From positions 1-16,006 of the forward strand of contig JAJYPW010000005.1 of the NCBI GenBank assembly GCA_021795055.1: a stretch of DNA of 16,006 bases, in the 5' to 3' direction. The position numbers were made by a program, and so were the translations under genes. Positions within the stretch are counted from its first letter, which is position 1. Each line of letters starts with the position of its first letter. Source of the stretch: Thermoplasmata archaeon (GTDB lineage: Archaea > Thermoplasmatota > Thermoplasmata > Thermoplasmatales > Thermoplasmataceae). Below the pieces are notes generated by a model that ran no database searches, was not told where the DNA came from, and saw only the letters and a list, made by a program, of their open reading frames with translations. Of the stretch, positions 6,546-13,305 are shown one piece after another.

Positions 6546-7031
6546 ATGGATATATCAGATGAAAAAGGCAAACTTGACGCGTTGAAACGAGAACTCGCCG
6601 ACAATTCGGACATCGTACTTTCCCTTCTCCCCCTGCTGAAGCGGCTCAAGGAAGCCGGCATAATCGATCTCTTCGCAGACATAACAAAGGACTATGTACC
6701 GACCGACGTAGAGTTTCTGGGGCACTTTTTCTCTTCAAGGGAATTCACCTACTCGATTCTCAAGAGCGCGAATCTTGCGTTGAGCTTGCTATATGCTCTT
6801 TCCGACGAGAAAGTTTCCGATACAATAAAGAATGTTATGTTCAACCTCAGGGGGATCATAGATGGAGTCAGCGTGAGCCAGACAGACAACTCCCCGCTTT
6901 CAATCGTCGATTTGTACCGCCTCTCCAAGGACAGGAATGCAGCAAAGGGAATAAGGGCCTACGTGGCTGTTATGCGCTCAATAGGAGAGATTTTCGAGCG
7001 GACCGGAAAAGAATGCAAGGGCCTGGACTGA
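6546..7031 (+). CDS. DUF1641 family protein
   Basis: This 161-residue helical protein has the DUF1641 signature SPLSIVDLYRLSKDRNAAKGIR with AVMRSIGEIF near its C-terminus (about 117-150). Its N-terminal half is rich in Leu and resembles other family members found next to SQR and formate dehydrogenase genes. No catalytic residues or cofactor motifs are visible, and the function is not established. GAGGTGA (6534-6540) is an excellent ribosome site for the ATG at 6546, better spaced than the ATG at 6543 or the GTG at 6537. It follows the flavoprotein stop by ten bases. Its place suggests an accessory subunit, perhaps for assembly or membrane attachment of the flavoprotein. It ends convergently with the YceI-like gene, 57 bases away. 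Confidence 0.75.
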   Translation: MDISDEKGKLDALKRELADNSDIVLSLLPLLKRLKEAGIIDLFADITKDYVPTDVEFLGHFFSSREFTYSILKSANLALSLLYALSDEKVSDTIKNVMFNLRGIIDGVSVSQTDNSPLSIVDLYRLSKDRNAAKGIRAYVAVMRSIGEIFERTGKECKGLD

Positions 7032-7088
7032 TCAACGAAACGCGGGATCAGCCCCGACTCCCCGCCCGGGTTTAATCAGCTTTAGTGT

Positions 7089-7640
7089 TTATGACTTGGA
7101 TCCTGAAGCCGCAGAGGCTGCATAAGCCTCTATCTGCAGGTACAGGTTGACCTTTTCGCCGAGCATCATCCCTCCACCCTCCAGGATCATGTTCCACTTC
7201 ACTCCAAATTCGCTTCTCTGTATTGTTGCAGATGCGCTAAGGCCAAACCGGGTATTTCCATAGGGATCCTTTATTTTTCCGCTGTACTCTCCCCTGAAGG
7301 AAACTTCTCTGGTCACTCCCCGGATGGTCAGATCCCCTGTTATCTCCACATCTTCTTTGCTGCCGCTTATCTTCTTCGTTCTGAAGGTAATTTGCGGATA
7401 TTCCTTCATCGCCATTATCTTGTCTGACCTCAGGTCGTTATCCCTGTCCGGATTGCCAGTATCAATGCTGGCAACGTCTATGGTGAACTCCGCCCTGATA
7501 TTGTTGAAGTCATCAGGGTCACCGGTGATTTCTCCCCTGAAATTCCCGAATCTGCCTCTCACGGTTGAGATCATCATATGCTTAATCCCGAATTCTACGC
7601 TGGAATGCGCTATGTCAAGTGTCCATTTTTTCTGTTCCAT
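7089..7640 (-). CDS. YceI-like family protein
   Basis: This 183-residue protein has the full YceI lipocalin-like domain. It opens with WTLDIAHSSVEFGIKHMMIS (6-25), continues through GRFGNFRGEITGDPDD, SIDTGNPDRDNDLRS and ITGDLTIRGVTREVSF, and ends with the strand MMLGEKVNLYLQIEA. YceI proteins bind long isoprenoid-type or fatty amphiphilic molecules. There is no signal peptide, so this one should be cytoplasmic, as in many archaea and some bacteria. The C-terminal Ala/Ser tail (AYAASAASGSKS) is low complexity. The ATG at 7640 is preceded by a weak GGTG ribosome site. It is divergent from an HxlR regulator, which probably controls it through the palindromes between them. Confidence 0.9.
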   Translation of the reverse strand: MEQKKWTLDIAHSSVEFGIKHMMISTVRGRFGNFRGEITGDPDDFNNIRAEFTIDVASIDTGNPDRDNDLRSDKIMAMKEYPQITFRTKKISGSKEDVEITGDLTIRGVTREVSFRGEYSGKIKDPYGNTRFGLSASATIQRSEFGVKWNMILEGGGMMLGEKVNLYLQIEAYAASAASGSKS

Positions 7641-7663
7641 TTTTTACACCCAGATTACCTTTC

Positions 7664-7676
7664 GCAAGCGACTTGC
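7664..7676. promoter_or_regulatory. Inverted repeat GCAAG-CGA-CTTGC near the yceI transcript start
   Basis: Perfect five-base arms flank CGA. The repeat lies where the yceI transcript would be expected to start, 26 bases downstream of its predicted TATA box. A regulator bound here would block yceI but not directly the divergent gene. Confidence 0.35.
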
Positions 7677-7684
7677 TACTTTCG

Positions 7685-7704
7685 ATGTGATATAATCATC
7701 ACAT
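7685..7704. promoter_or_regulatory. Palindromic operator ATGTGAT-N6-ATCACAT in the yceI-hxlR intergenic region
   Basis: Seven-base perfect arms are separated by six bases in a 96-base divergent intergenic region. The site covers the predicted minus-strand yceI TATA (GATTATATC, around 7690-7697) and touches the hxlR TATA (7704-7712). Size and symmetry suit a dimeric winged-helix regulator, so HxlR autoregulation together with yceI control is the natural reading. Confidence 0.55.
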
Positions 7705-7712
7705 TTAAATAA
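7704..7712 (+). promoter_or_regulatory. TATA box of the HxlR regulator gene
   Basis: TTTAAATAA is centred about 28 bases before the ATG at 7737 and no ribosome site intervenes, so the transcript is probably leaderless or nearly so. Confidence 0.5.
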
Positions 7713-7736
7713 CATTTGTAACTTAGTGGAAAGAAG

Positions 7737-8132
7737 ATGACTGGAAGTAAAGTTACTGAAACAGTGGAAGAACTCTCGCAAGGAATTCAACACTGCCCGA
7801 TTGTGGCGGCAATAAAGCAGATCGGGGGAGAATGGAAGCTCATCGTTATAAGATACCTCTGGCAGAGGCCGATGGGTTTCAACGAATTGCTGAAGGCGGT
7901 TGAAGGCCTCAACTCCAAGACACTTTCTTCGACGCTGAAGTACCTTGAGAGCCATGGGATTATTGCCAGGGTGGTGGAAAACACCAGGCCATTCAGGGTT
8001 AGATATTCCCTCACAGAGAAGGGAAGGGCACTTGAGGAGCCGCTTAGAGACCTGCAGAAGTGGGGAGAGGACTGGATAATAAACGGGCAGAACCAATCAG
8101 GTCAGCCCCTTGCAAATCAATGCGTGCAGTGA
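7737..8132 (+). CDS. HxlR-family winged-helix transcriptional regulator
   Basis: This 131-residue protein is a typical HxlR (MarR-like) DNA-binding regulator. CPIVAAIKQIGGEWKLIVIR (20-39) begins the domain, and MGFNELLKAVEGLNSKTLSS (46-65) is the recognition helix region. RYSLTEKGRALEE (89-101) is the wing and end of the domain. Cys20, directly before Pro, is the conserved N-terminal Cys that in YodB/HypR-type members senses electrophiles or disulfide stress. A second Cys at 129 lies near the C-terminus and could pair with it. The protein probably binds as a dimer to the 20-base palindrome just upstream, controlling itself and the divergent yceI gene. It converges with the Mut7-C gene, with two bases between the stops. 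Confidence 0.9.
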   Translation: MTGSKVTETVEELSQGIQHCPIVAAIKQIGGEWKLIVIRYLWQRPMGFNELLKAVEGLNSKTLSSTLKYLESHGIIARVVENTRPFRVRYSLTEKGRALEEPLRDLQKWGEDWIINGQNQSGQPLANQCVQ

Positions 8133-8134
8133 TC

Positions 8135-8605
8135 TCACAATCGCGTGATAATTGAGTTTATCGTCTTCAGAATGGAATCATAATGTGTACCCTCCCAGTA
8201 TACCTTTCCGCAGTTGTGGCAGACAAACGCAGAGTCATATCTACTCCGCACGCCATCTGGCACACGATCAGACACCTGACTCATTGGAACCCTGGATGTC
8301 TTCCCGTTGCACAACGGGCATCTGGTGAAGAAAAGATCCCTTGACGGGAAAAACTCAGAAAGGAACTGCGCAAGCTGATCGTTGAGATTTTCAGATCGAA
8401 CATAAAAGGAATTACTGTACCTTTTAGAGAGCTCCCTATCCCTTGTGAGCAGGAATAAACCCTTACTGTTGCAGTATTCCATTATTTTGGCATCACTCCA
8501 TTCCGATGAAGCGTATTCTACCGAGTAACCCATCAACCTGAGCCACCTGGTGAGCCTGCCGAGCATGCTGTCCGCAAGAAACCCTTCCACCCGGAAACGG
8601 GCCAT
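8135..8605 (-). CDS. Mut7-C RNase-domain (PIN-like) protein with zinc ribbon
   Basis: This 156-residue protein matches the Mut7-C RNase domain family. RFRVEGFLADSMLGRLTRWLRLMGY (3-27) carries the family's acidic residue at Asp11, and FLLTRDREL (51-59) holds a second acidic cluster. A zinc ribbon follows, CPLC (96-99) and CHNC (129-132), ending GKVYWEGTHYDSI as in relatives. The predicted role is RNA cleavage or binding; substrates in archaea are unknown. An in-frame ATG at 8644 would add 13 residues, but the only TATA-like box lies immediately upstream of it, so transcription would begin after that codon. The ATG at 8605, with GAGTGA shortly upstream, is therefore the better start and agrees with the start of homology. 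Confidence 0.85.
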   Translation of the reverse strand: MARFRVEGFLADSMLGRLTRWLRLMGYSVEYASSEWSDAKIMEYCNSKGLFLLTRDRELSKRYSNSFYVRSENLNDQLAQFLSEFFPSRDLFFTRCPLCNGKTSRVPMSQVSDRVPDGVRSRYDSAFVCHNCGKVYWEGTHYDSILKTINSIITRL

Positions 8606-8648
8606 ATTCACTCGTCCCCCATTTACCTTAGACCACAATTCCATTGGT

Positions 8649-8660
8649 ATAATTTAAATT
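8649..8660 (-). promoter_or_regulatory. TATA box of the Mut7-C gene
   Basis: On the minus strand AATTTAAATTAT predicts a transcript start near 8627. This rules against translation from the upstream in-frame ATG at 8644 and supports the ATG at 8605 with a short leader. Confidence 0.5.
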
Positions 8661-8695
8661 GGCTGTTCATGGCAGGCTAGGAAGCAAAAAAGGAA

Positions 8696-10111
8696 TCACC
8701 TGTCGGTATAATCCTTGTATGGATCAAATCCAATGATGCCCTTCGACGGTTCGAGGGATGTAAGCTCAAGCGGGAGACCTTTGGTTTCCCTGATCGTGAA
8801 CAGAGTTATCACCGCACCCAGAGTTGAGAAAAGTGCGAGAAGCTCGAATTCTCCGGCCTGTCCCAGTGCATATCCAAGAATCAGGAAGAGAAAAGTGAAT
8901 ATCCCCGCCCCAAGTTTCGCCACGGAAGATGCAATTCCATGGGCTGTCGACCTGATCTCAGTGGGAAAGAGTTCGGTCGGCAAAATGAAAGTGGTTGTAT
9001 TTGGGCCTATGTTGCCGAAAAGGTAAGAGATCCCGAATACCGTAATGAAGAGGCCTATGTTGTTTTCCAGGGTATTGTAGAAAATTCCCAGGACCAGGTA
9101 GGATAATGCCATAACCAGAAATCCAAACCACTGCAGTGCTTTCCTGCCCACGATGTCTACCGTGGCTACCGCAATGAAATACCCGGGGACAGCGAAAGCT
9201 GCGGCAAGTACGGTATCACCAATTGCCGTGTTCGTGACAGCAGTCTTGAGGGAACCTGCCGTGCCGTATCCGATGTTATTCAGGATGAAGCTGTTGTTCA
9301 GCGTGGTCCCGTAAAATGCCATATCAAAAATGAACCAGGTTATAGATGTGCCCAGAATGAATGTCATGTACTTTCTGAGGAGTCCTGAATAATCTGTCTT
9401 TTTTGAAACAGCACTAACAGTCTCTGTTATCTCAGCAGCATTTCCTCCAACAATTGATCTGGTGGCTCTTGAGGCGTATTCCGCATTTCCCCTGACCTGC
9501 AGGGAAAACCTTGGGGTCTCCAGCAGTTTCCTTCTGAGGTAAACCACGTACACTGCAGGTATGGCGCCAAATCCAAGCATGAACCGCCAGGAATAGGAGA
9601 GCGGAATGGTATAAATTGCAACCAGACCGACAAGCGCGCCTGCAAGCAAACCCAATCCCTGCATCGCAAAGACCATCCCCACAAGTTTCCCCCTGTGCTT
9701 GCTGCTCGAATATTCACTCATTATTGTGGAGCTGATTGGGTAATCGCCGCCAACTCCTATACCAAGTAGGAATCTGCTTATTATCAGCATTGTGGAATTC
9801 ACAGAAAATGCCGAAATTACGGTGAAAGCTATGATGATTCCAAGCTCCATCCCATAGACAGCCTTCCTCCCAAGACGGTCTGAAATGTTGCCGAAAATGA
9901 ATGCACCGGCAAAGGCGCCGAAGAGAGCGGCTGAGGTAATTGCCCCCTCGACGACTTGGAGATTGGCAACCTGATATCCGAGCAGCATGGTAGATCCAGA
10001 AGCGGTAACCTTTAGGTTGAACCCGGCGGGAGAAGCCAGTATTGGCATAGCGACAGTGAGAACAAAAAGCAGGTAAGCATCGGTGAAGAAGCCCATCCCT
10101 GCAACAATCAT
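8696..10111 (-). CDS. MFS transporter, phosphate:H+ symporter-like
   Basis: This 471-residue protein has about twelve membrane segments and the MFS loop GNISDRLGRK (73-82). It carries the phosphate-binding residues of the Pho84/PiPT (PHS) family. These are Asp11 in GFFTDAY, GGDYP (120-124), Gln150 in FAMQGLG, and W-x3-D-x3-Y at Trp258, Asp262 and Tyr266. The FDMAFYG helix is especially characteristic, and PTELFPTEIRSTAHGI with VAKLGAG completes the family pattern. Phosphate uptake with protons is the best reading, though some PHS relatives carry organic acids. The usual second Asp of the first helix (DxYDLF) is Leu here. The start is uncertain: homology seems to begin before the ATG at 10111, but no ATG, GTG or TTG exists upstream in frame. 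Confidence 0.85.
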   Translation of the reverse strand: MIVAGMGFFTDAYLLFVLTVAMPILASPAGFNLKVTASGSTMLLGYQVANLQVVEGAITSAALFGAFAGAFIFGNISDRLGRKAVYGMELGIIIAFTVISAFSVNSTMLIISRFLLGIGVGGDYPISSTIMSEYSSSKHRGKLVGMVFAMQGLGLLAGALVGLVAIYTIPLSYSWRFMLGFGAIPAVYVVYLRRKLLETPRFSLQVRGNAEYASRATRSIVGGNAAEITETVSAVSKKTDYSGLLRKYMTFILGTSITWFIFDMAFYGTTLNNSFILNNIGYGTAGSLKTAVTNTAIGDTVLAAAFAVPGYFIAVATVDIVGRKALQWFGFLVMALSYLVLGIFYNTLENNIGLFITVFGISYLFGNIGPNTTTFILPTELFPTEIRSTAHGIASSVAKLGAGIFTFLFLILGYALGQAGEFELLALFSTLGAVITLFTIRETKGLPLELTSLEPSKGIIGFDPYKDYTDR

Positions 10112-10152
10112 TGTTCTGATGTGCCCTTTCCTGAGCCCAGAATCATCCAGGT

Positions 10153-10178
10153 CTTAAGTATCCCGTCTGACGGGTCAG
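10153..10178. promoter_or_regulatory. Overlapping palindromes beside the transporter promoter
   Basis: CCCGTC-T-GACGGG (10162-10174) and CTGAC-GG-GTCAG (10167-10178) are two perfect, overlapping inverted repeats. On the minus strand a weak TATA-like TACTTAAG (about 10153-10160) lies next to them, upstream of the transporter. They could be an operator for the divergent transporter and acetyltransferase genes. Confidence 0.4.
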
Positions 10179-10221
10179 CTGGACTCATTATGAGGAATAT
10201 ACTGAGCAAATTTAGGGTTTA

Positions 10222-10231
10222 CCTATATAAT
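10222..10231 (+). promoter_or_regulatory. TATA box upstream of the leader ORF and acetyltransferase
   Basis: CCTATATAAT is a strong archaeal TATA match. It predicts a transcript start near 10253, just before the ATG of a 26-codon reading frame at 10262 and about 95 bases before the acetyltransferase ATG. Confidence 0.55.
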
Positions 10232-10261
10232 TTGCCTACTCTAAATAGCACTATATACGAT

Positions 10262-10342
10262 ATGGTTAAAAGGCGGGAAAGGAATTCGCCCTCAACAAAC
10301 CCGGAACAGGCAGAAATACTGCTCTGGTGGGCCAGTGAGTAG
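10262..10342 (+). CDS. Possible 26-residue leader peptide
   Basis: An ATG lies nine bases below the predicted transcript start and opens a frame encoding MVKRRERNSPSTNPEQAEIL and six further residues ending WWASE, with TAG at 10340-10342. The frame overlaps a possible GTG start (10335) of the acetyltransferase and ends five bases before its ATG at 10347, so it could couple translation. The N-terminus is basic and two Trp are near the end. No homology is recognised and it may simply be an untranslated leader. Confidence 0.3.
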   Translation: MVKRRERNSPSTNPEQAEILLWWASE

Positions 10343-10346
10343 TTTT

Positions 10347-11057
10347 ATGGACAGAACCATCGTAAGGAAGGCAACAGAAGAAGATTGGGACACGATATCC
10401 CGAATCTCCTCCATTGCAATGTATGGCGATTACATCAACGAGATAGGGCCAAGTTACCTGAAGGTTGGTGATACTTACCTTCTGGAAAAAGGCAACGTAC
10501 TTGGTTTCCTGAAGATACAGTATACGCCTGACGGATTCCTCTATCTTAGCGGATTGAGGGTAGATCCGGCTGCCAGGAGGCAGGGTGTAGGGGAAGCACT
10601 CACCCGTTATGCTATCGCACTGGGCAGTGATTCTGGAAAAAATGGAGCCAGGATGCTCATCCAGCCCGATAACAACGCCAGTCTTTCCCTGTCCGGGAAG
10701 TTGGGGTTCTCCTCAATGGAGTTCTTCCATTTTTTTCAGGGTGAGGTTGATCTTTCCGGCTTTTCGGAATCAAAGAACTGGCCAATGCGTATCATCGATC
10801 TGGGGTTTGAGTACTCCCTTCCCACAGGGGATTTTCCAGCGATGCTTATGAAAAGAGGCGAACTGCACGTATCGGTATCACGGACACGCACCCCATGGAA
10901 CAATCGGGCATACACCATACTTGGAAACGGACAGTTCCCCTTCAGAAAGGGAAAATCAATCATCTCTGTGCCGCGGGACTATTTCAGCGGAAAACCCCCA
11001 GATCTAGAACCGCTGGTAGGATTTGAGAATGCTGTACTTCTGGAGAAGACGTTCTGA
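10347..11057 (+). CDS. GNAT-family N-acetyltransferase with C-terminal extension
   Basis: Counted from the ATG at 10347, this is a 236-residue protein. The N-terminal part, to about residue 125, is a GNAT acetyltransferase. VRKATEEDWDTISRI (6-20) is the opening helix motif, YLSGLRVDPAARRQGVGEAL (66-85) is motif A with the acetyl-CoA loop RRQGVG, and ARMLIQPDNNASLSLSGKLGF is motif B. The family moves an acetyl group from acetyl-CoA to an amine. Residues from about 126 on have no domain I recognise; they are mixed alpha/beta in composition and include SLPTGDFPAML. The substrate is unknown. A GTG at 10335 is an alternative start with GGTGG (10326-10330) before it. The gene is divergent from the phosphate-type transporter. 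Confidence 0.8.
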   Translation: MDRTIVRKATEEDWDTISRISSIAMYGDYINEIGPSYLKVGDTYLLEKGNVLGFLKIQYTPDGFLYLSGLRVDPAARRQGVGEALTRYAIALGSDSGKNGARMLIQPDNNASLSLSGKLGFSSMEFFHFFQGEVDLSGFSESKNWPMRIIDLGFEYSLPTGDFPAMLMKRGELHVSVSRTRTPWNNRAYTILGNGQFPFRKGKSIISVPRDYFSGKPPDLEPLVGFENAVLLEKTF

Positions 11058-11767
11058 TCAGATCAATTGATCTATGCTGGTTTACGACACAATTGCGGTA
11101 TCCAAGTTCGGCACAAATTGCAACATGCAGGCAGGTCTGCAATTCATGCGAGAAGTTTTCGATGGCAATCGGGTGCAGCAGACTGAATATCGCTGGATGA
11201 CGGATATTGGTCCTAAAAGTAACACATATGCTGCCTAGGGTGAGGAACCATGAAATCATAGAGAGGTGGAAAACCCGCTCAAACAACCTGAAAACCTTCA
11301 TGCGTCATAACTGTGCTGCTGCAACTGGGAACATAATTATGGGGGCTAAAATATCAGGATTCCAAGGTGCGTGCTAATTCCGAATCCCATGCTATTACCT
11401 GATTGGAATTCAACAGCAACTGCCATGGCACCAAAGGAAATCGTAGCAAAAGCAAGTGCATGGTCTCTGCTGCACAATAGGCCTGCCCACCGATATCTAT
11501 AGGAAAAGGATACAAAGCCAGTTTCGATATGGAAAAGACGGCTGGAAGCATGGCGATAAGTATGCAATGGCTGACAGAAGTAAAGGCAGCCCATAACCCA
11601 CTGGATAGTTCCTGTTGGGATGGAAAGGGTCGTTTCAGTTTCCAGAATACAATCTTTCAGGCTTATGAACTATCCTGCAATCTTGCAGGACGACATTCAG
11701 GCAATGTTTATCAACATCTAAATAGATATTGTATAATTCAGCATCCCCAAACTGAAGACGGTTGGCA
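11058..11767. other. Gene-poor 710-base stretch with decayed coding segments
   Basis: No intact gene is visible. Directly after the acetyltransferase stop is a perfect 14-base palindrome (AGATCAATTGATCT, 11060-11073). Three plus-strand reading segments then overlap or follow in successive frames: 11074-11238 (54 residues, ends WMTDIGPKSNTYAA), 11228-11377 (49 residues, contains VRNHEIIERWKTRSNNLK), and a frame with internal stops around 11390-11771 that includes GKGYKASFDMEKT. The RN-x2-IERW pattern recalls the region of the catalytic Glu in some archaeal DDE transposases, but the match is weak. The best reading is an old, frame-broken mobile element or lost gene. The minus-strand frames show nothing recognisable. 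Confidence 0.35.
11724..11738 (+). promoter_or_regulatory. TATA region of the phosphoesterase gene
   Basis: AGATATTGTATAATT lies 30-44 bases before the ATG at 11768 and predicts a transcript start near 11760, so the leader would be very short. Confidence 0.4.
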
Positions 11768-13252
11768 ATGAAGTTCAGGCATGGCGGAACAGTCCTTGTA
11801 TCAGCGATTGTCGTTGTCATGATGCTCAGTTCATTTTCTTCTGCGATTGATGCCCAGGGAACCAGCACAAATACCCCGATAAAGCACCTTGTTATCCTGA
11901 TGATGGAGAACCACAGCTTCGACAACCTCTTCGGGGTCTACGGAATGACAGAAAATGGAACTATCGAGAAGAATCTGTCGCTCCCGGAGAATCTGCTGAC
12001 GGGGAATCTGACCCACAACTTGAGTTCCGTGCCAAACGGCGTTTTCTCCACATCAAACCCGTATGAAGGGTACAGCAATTACCACACTGACTGGAACAAT
12101 GGCCAAATGAACGGATTCATTAACGGATCCGGGCCAAGTTCGATGACATACTTCACCGCATCACAGATGGGCCCTGAGTGGATGCTCGCCCAGCAGTACG
12201 CAATGGGAGACATGTACTTCAGCGAAATGCTGAGCATGACATTGCCAAACAGGCTCTTCAGCATCGCGGGCTTCACTCCGTTGACTACTGATCAGTCTCC
12301 CCCGCCTTACGTCCTGTATTCTGATACAATTTTCAGTGAGCTTGACTACTATGGAGTTTCATGGGGATATTACTTCCAAAATCCATCCTTGGGTGAGGGG
12401 CCCCTTAATTTGGTCTATGGGATAGGTTCACATGCTGCCAATATTGGCACATGGAATGATTTCGTCAGTTCAATTCAGTCAGGAACTCTTCCGGACATTA
12501 CCTGGGTTTCTCCTATTTCAGGCGGAACGATAGAAATAGAGAGCCAGCACCCTCCATTCAACGTTCTTATAGGGGAACTGTGGATCCTCTACATCGTTCA
12601 CCTGATTATGGAAAGCAGCTACTGGAACAGCACTGCCATAATGATCACCTACGACGAAGGGGGAGGATATTATGACCAGGTTGCACCCCCGGTAATTGGT
12701 GGAGAGCAACTGGGTTTCAGGGTTCCATTCATCCTGATCTCACCATACGCAAAGGAAGGCTATGTTTCTAATACGGTAATGAGCCACACGTCGATACTGA
12801 GTTTCATTGACTACAACTGGAACATGCCGGCTCTCAACAAACTGGTTCTGGACACAAACCTACCTCTGGATATGTTCAACTTCAAGCAGAATTACGGCAC
12901 CGGGAATATTGCGAGGCCCCCGATGGCATGGAACCAGTCCCAGCTTGCCCTCATCCCGAATTCCCTAGAGAACAGCATTAACAAATCGCTGAACTACAGT
13001 AACGTTGGCGGTTTCTTTCCCGTGGGCCTGCAATATCCAGTTTCTGAACTCCCCTATGCCAGCAGCGGCAGTTCTACCTTCAACCTTTCACAGATTTCGA
13101 AGACTGTTTACATCAGCAACGAAACCGGGTATTACCCCGTACCTGTCCAGGGATTCAGCATTTCGACAGGCGTACTCTTAGGCGGGGTTGCAGCCGTGGC
13201 AGGTTTTACTGCCATCACGGTTTATTTCATTCGGAAGAGGCGCAGATTTTAG
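11768..13252 (+). CDS. Secreted membrane-anchored phosphoesterase (phospholipase C/acid phosphatase family)
   Basis: This 494-residue protein belongs to the phosphoesterase family of bacterial phospholipase C and AcpA-type acid phosphatase. It begins with a basic N-terminus and hydrophobic signal segment (9-28). MMENHSFDNLFG (45-56) holds the metal and active-site residues. HPP (261-263), TYDEGGGYYDQVAPP (294-308), RVPFILISPYAK (318-329) and SHTSILSF (339-346) are the remaining family motifs. The C-terminus has one membrane helix (about 468-488) followed by RKRRRF, so the enzyme would face outside and be tethered to the cell membrane. Many Asn-x-Ser/Thr sites suit a glycosylated archaeal surface protein. 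It would release phosphate or polar head groups from phosphoesters; the substrate is not decidable. The ATG at 11768 is preferred over a TTG two codons upstream. Confidence 0.9.
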   Translation: MKFRHGGTVLVSAIVVVMMLSSFSSAIDAQGTSTNTPIKHLVILMMENHSFDNLFGVYGMTENGTIEKNLSLPENLLTGNLTHNLSSVPNGVFSTSNPYEGYSNYHTDWNNGQMNGFINGSGPSSMTYFTASQMGPEWMLAQQYAMGDMYFSEMLSMTLPNRLFSIAGFTPLTTDQSPPPYVLYSDTIFSELDYYGVSWGYYFQNPSLGEGPLNLVYGIGSHAANIGTWNDFVSSIQSGTLPDITWVSPISGGTIEIESQHPPFNVLIGELWILYIVHLIMESSYWNSTAIMITYDEGGGYYDQVAPPVIGGEQLGFRVPFILISPYAKEGYVSNTVMSHTSILSFIDYNWNMPALNKLVLDTNLPLDMFNFKQNYGTGNIARPPMAWNQSQLALIPNSLENSINKSLNYSNVGGFFPVGLQYPVSELPYASSGSSTFNLSQISKTVYISNETGYYPVPVQGFSISTGVLLGGVAAVAGFTAITVYFIRKRRRF

Positions 13253-13275
13253 GGCAGGAACTGTTAGAGGGTCAC

Positions 13276-13286
13276 TTTTAAATACG
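13276..13286 (+). promoter_or_regulatory. TATA box of the radical SAM gene
   Basis: TTTTAAATACG is centred about 25 bases before the ATG at 13306 and there is no ribosome site between them. This is a clear leaderless promoter and shows the gene is transcribed apart from the phosphoesterase gene, whose stop is 53 bases upstream of the ATG. Confidence 0.6.
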
Positions 13287-13305
13287 TTTGAGTAGCTGAC
13301 TACAG

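Noticed and set aside
10984..11301. A 105-codon minus-strand frame downstream of the acetyltransferase
   Set aside because: It overlaps the acetyltransferase C-terminus in antisense and has no domain, promoter or ribosome site.
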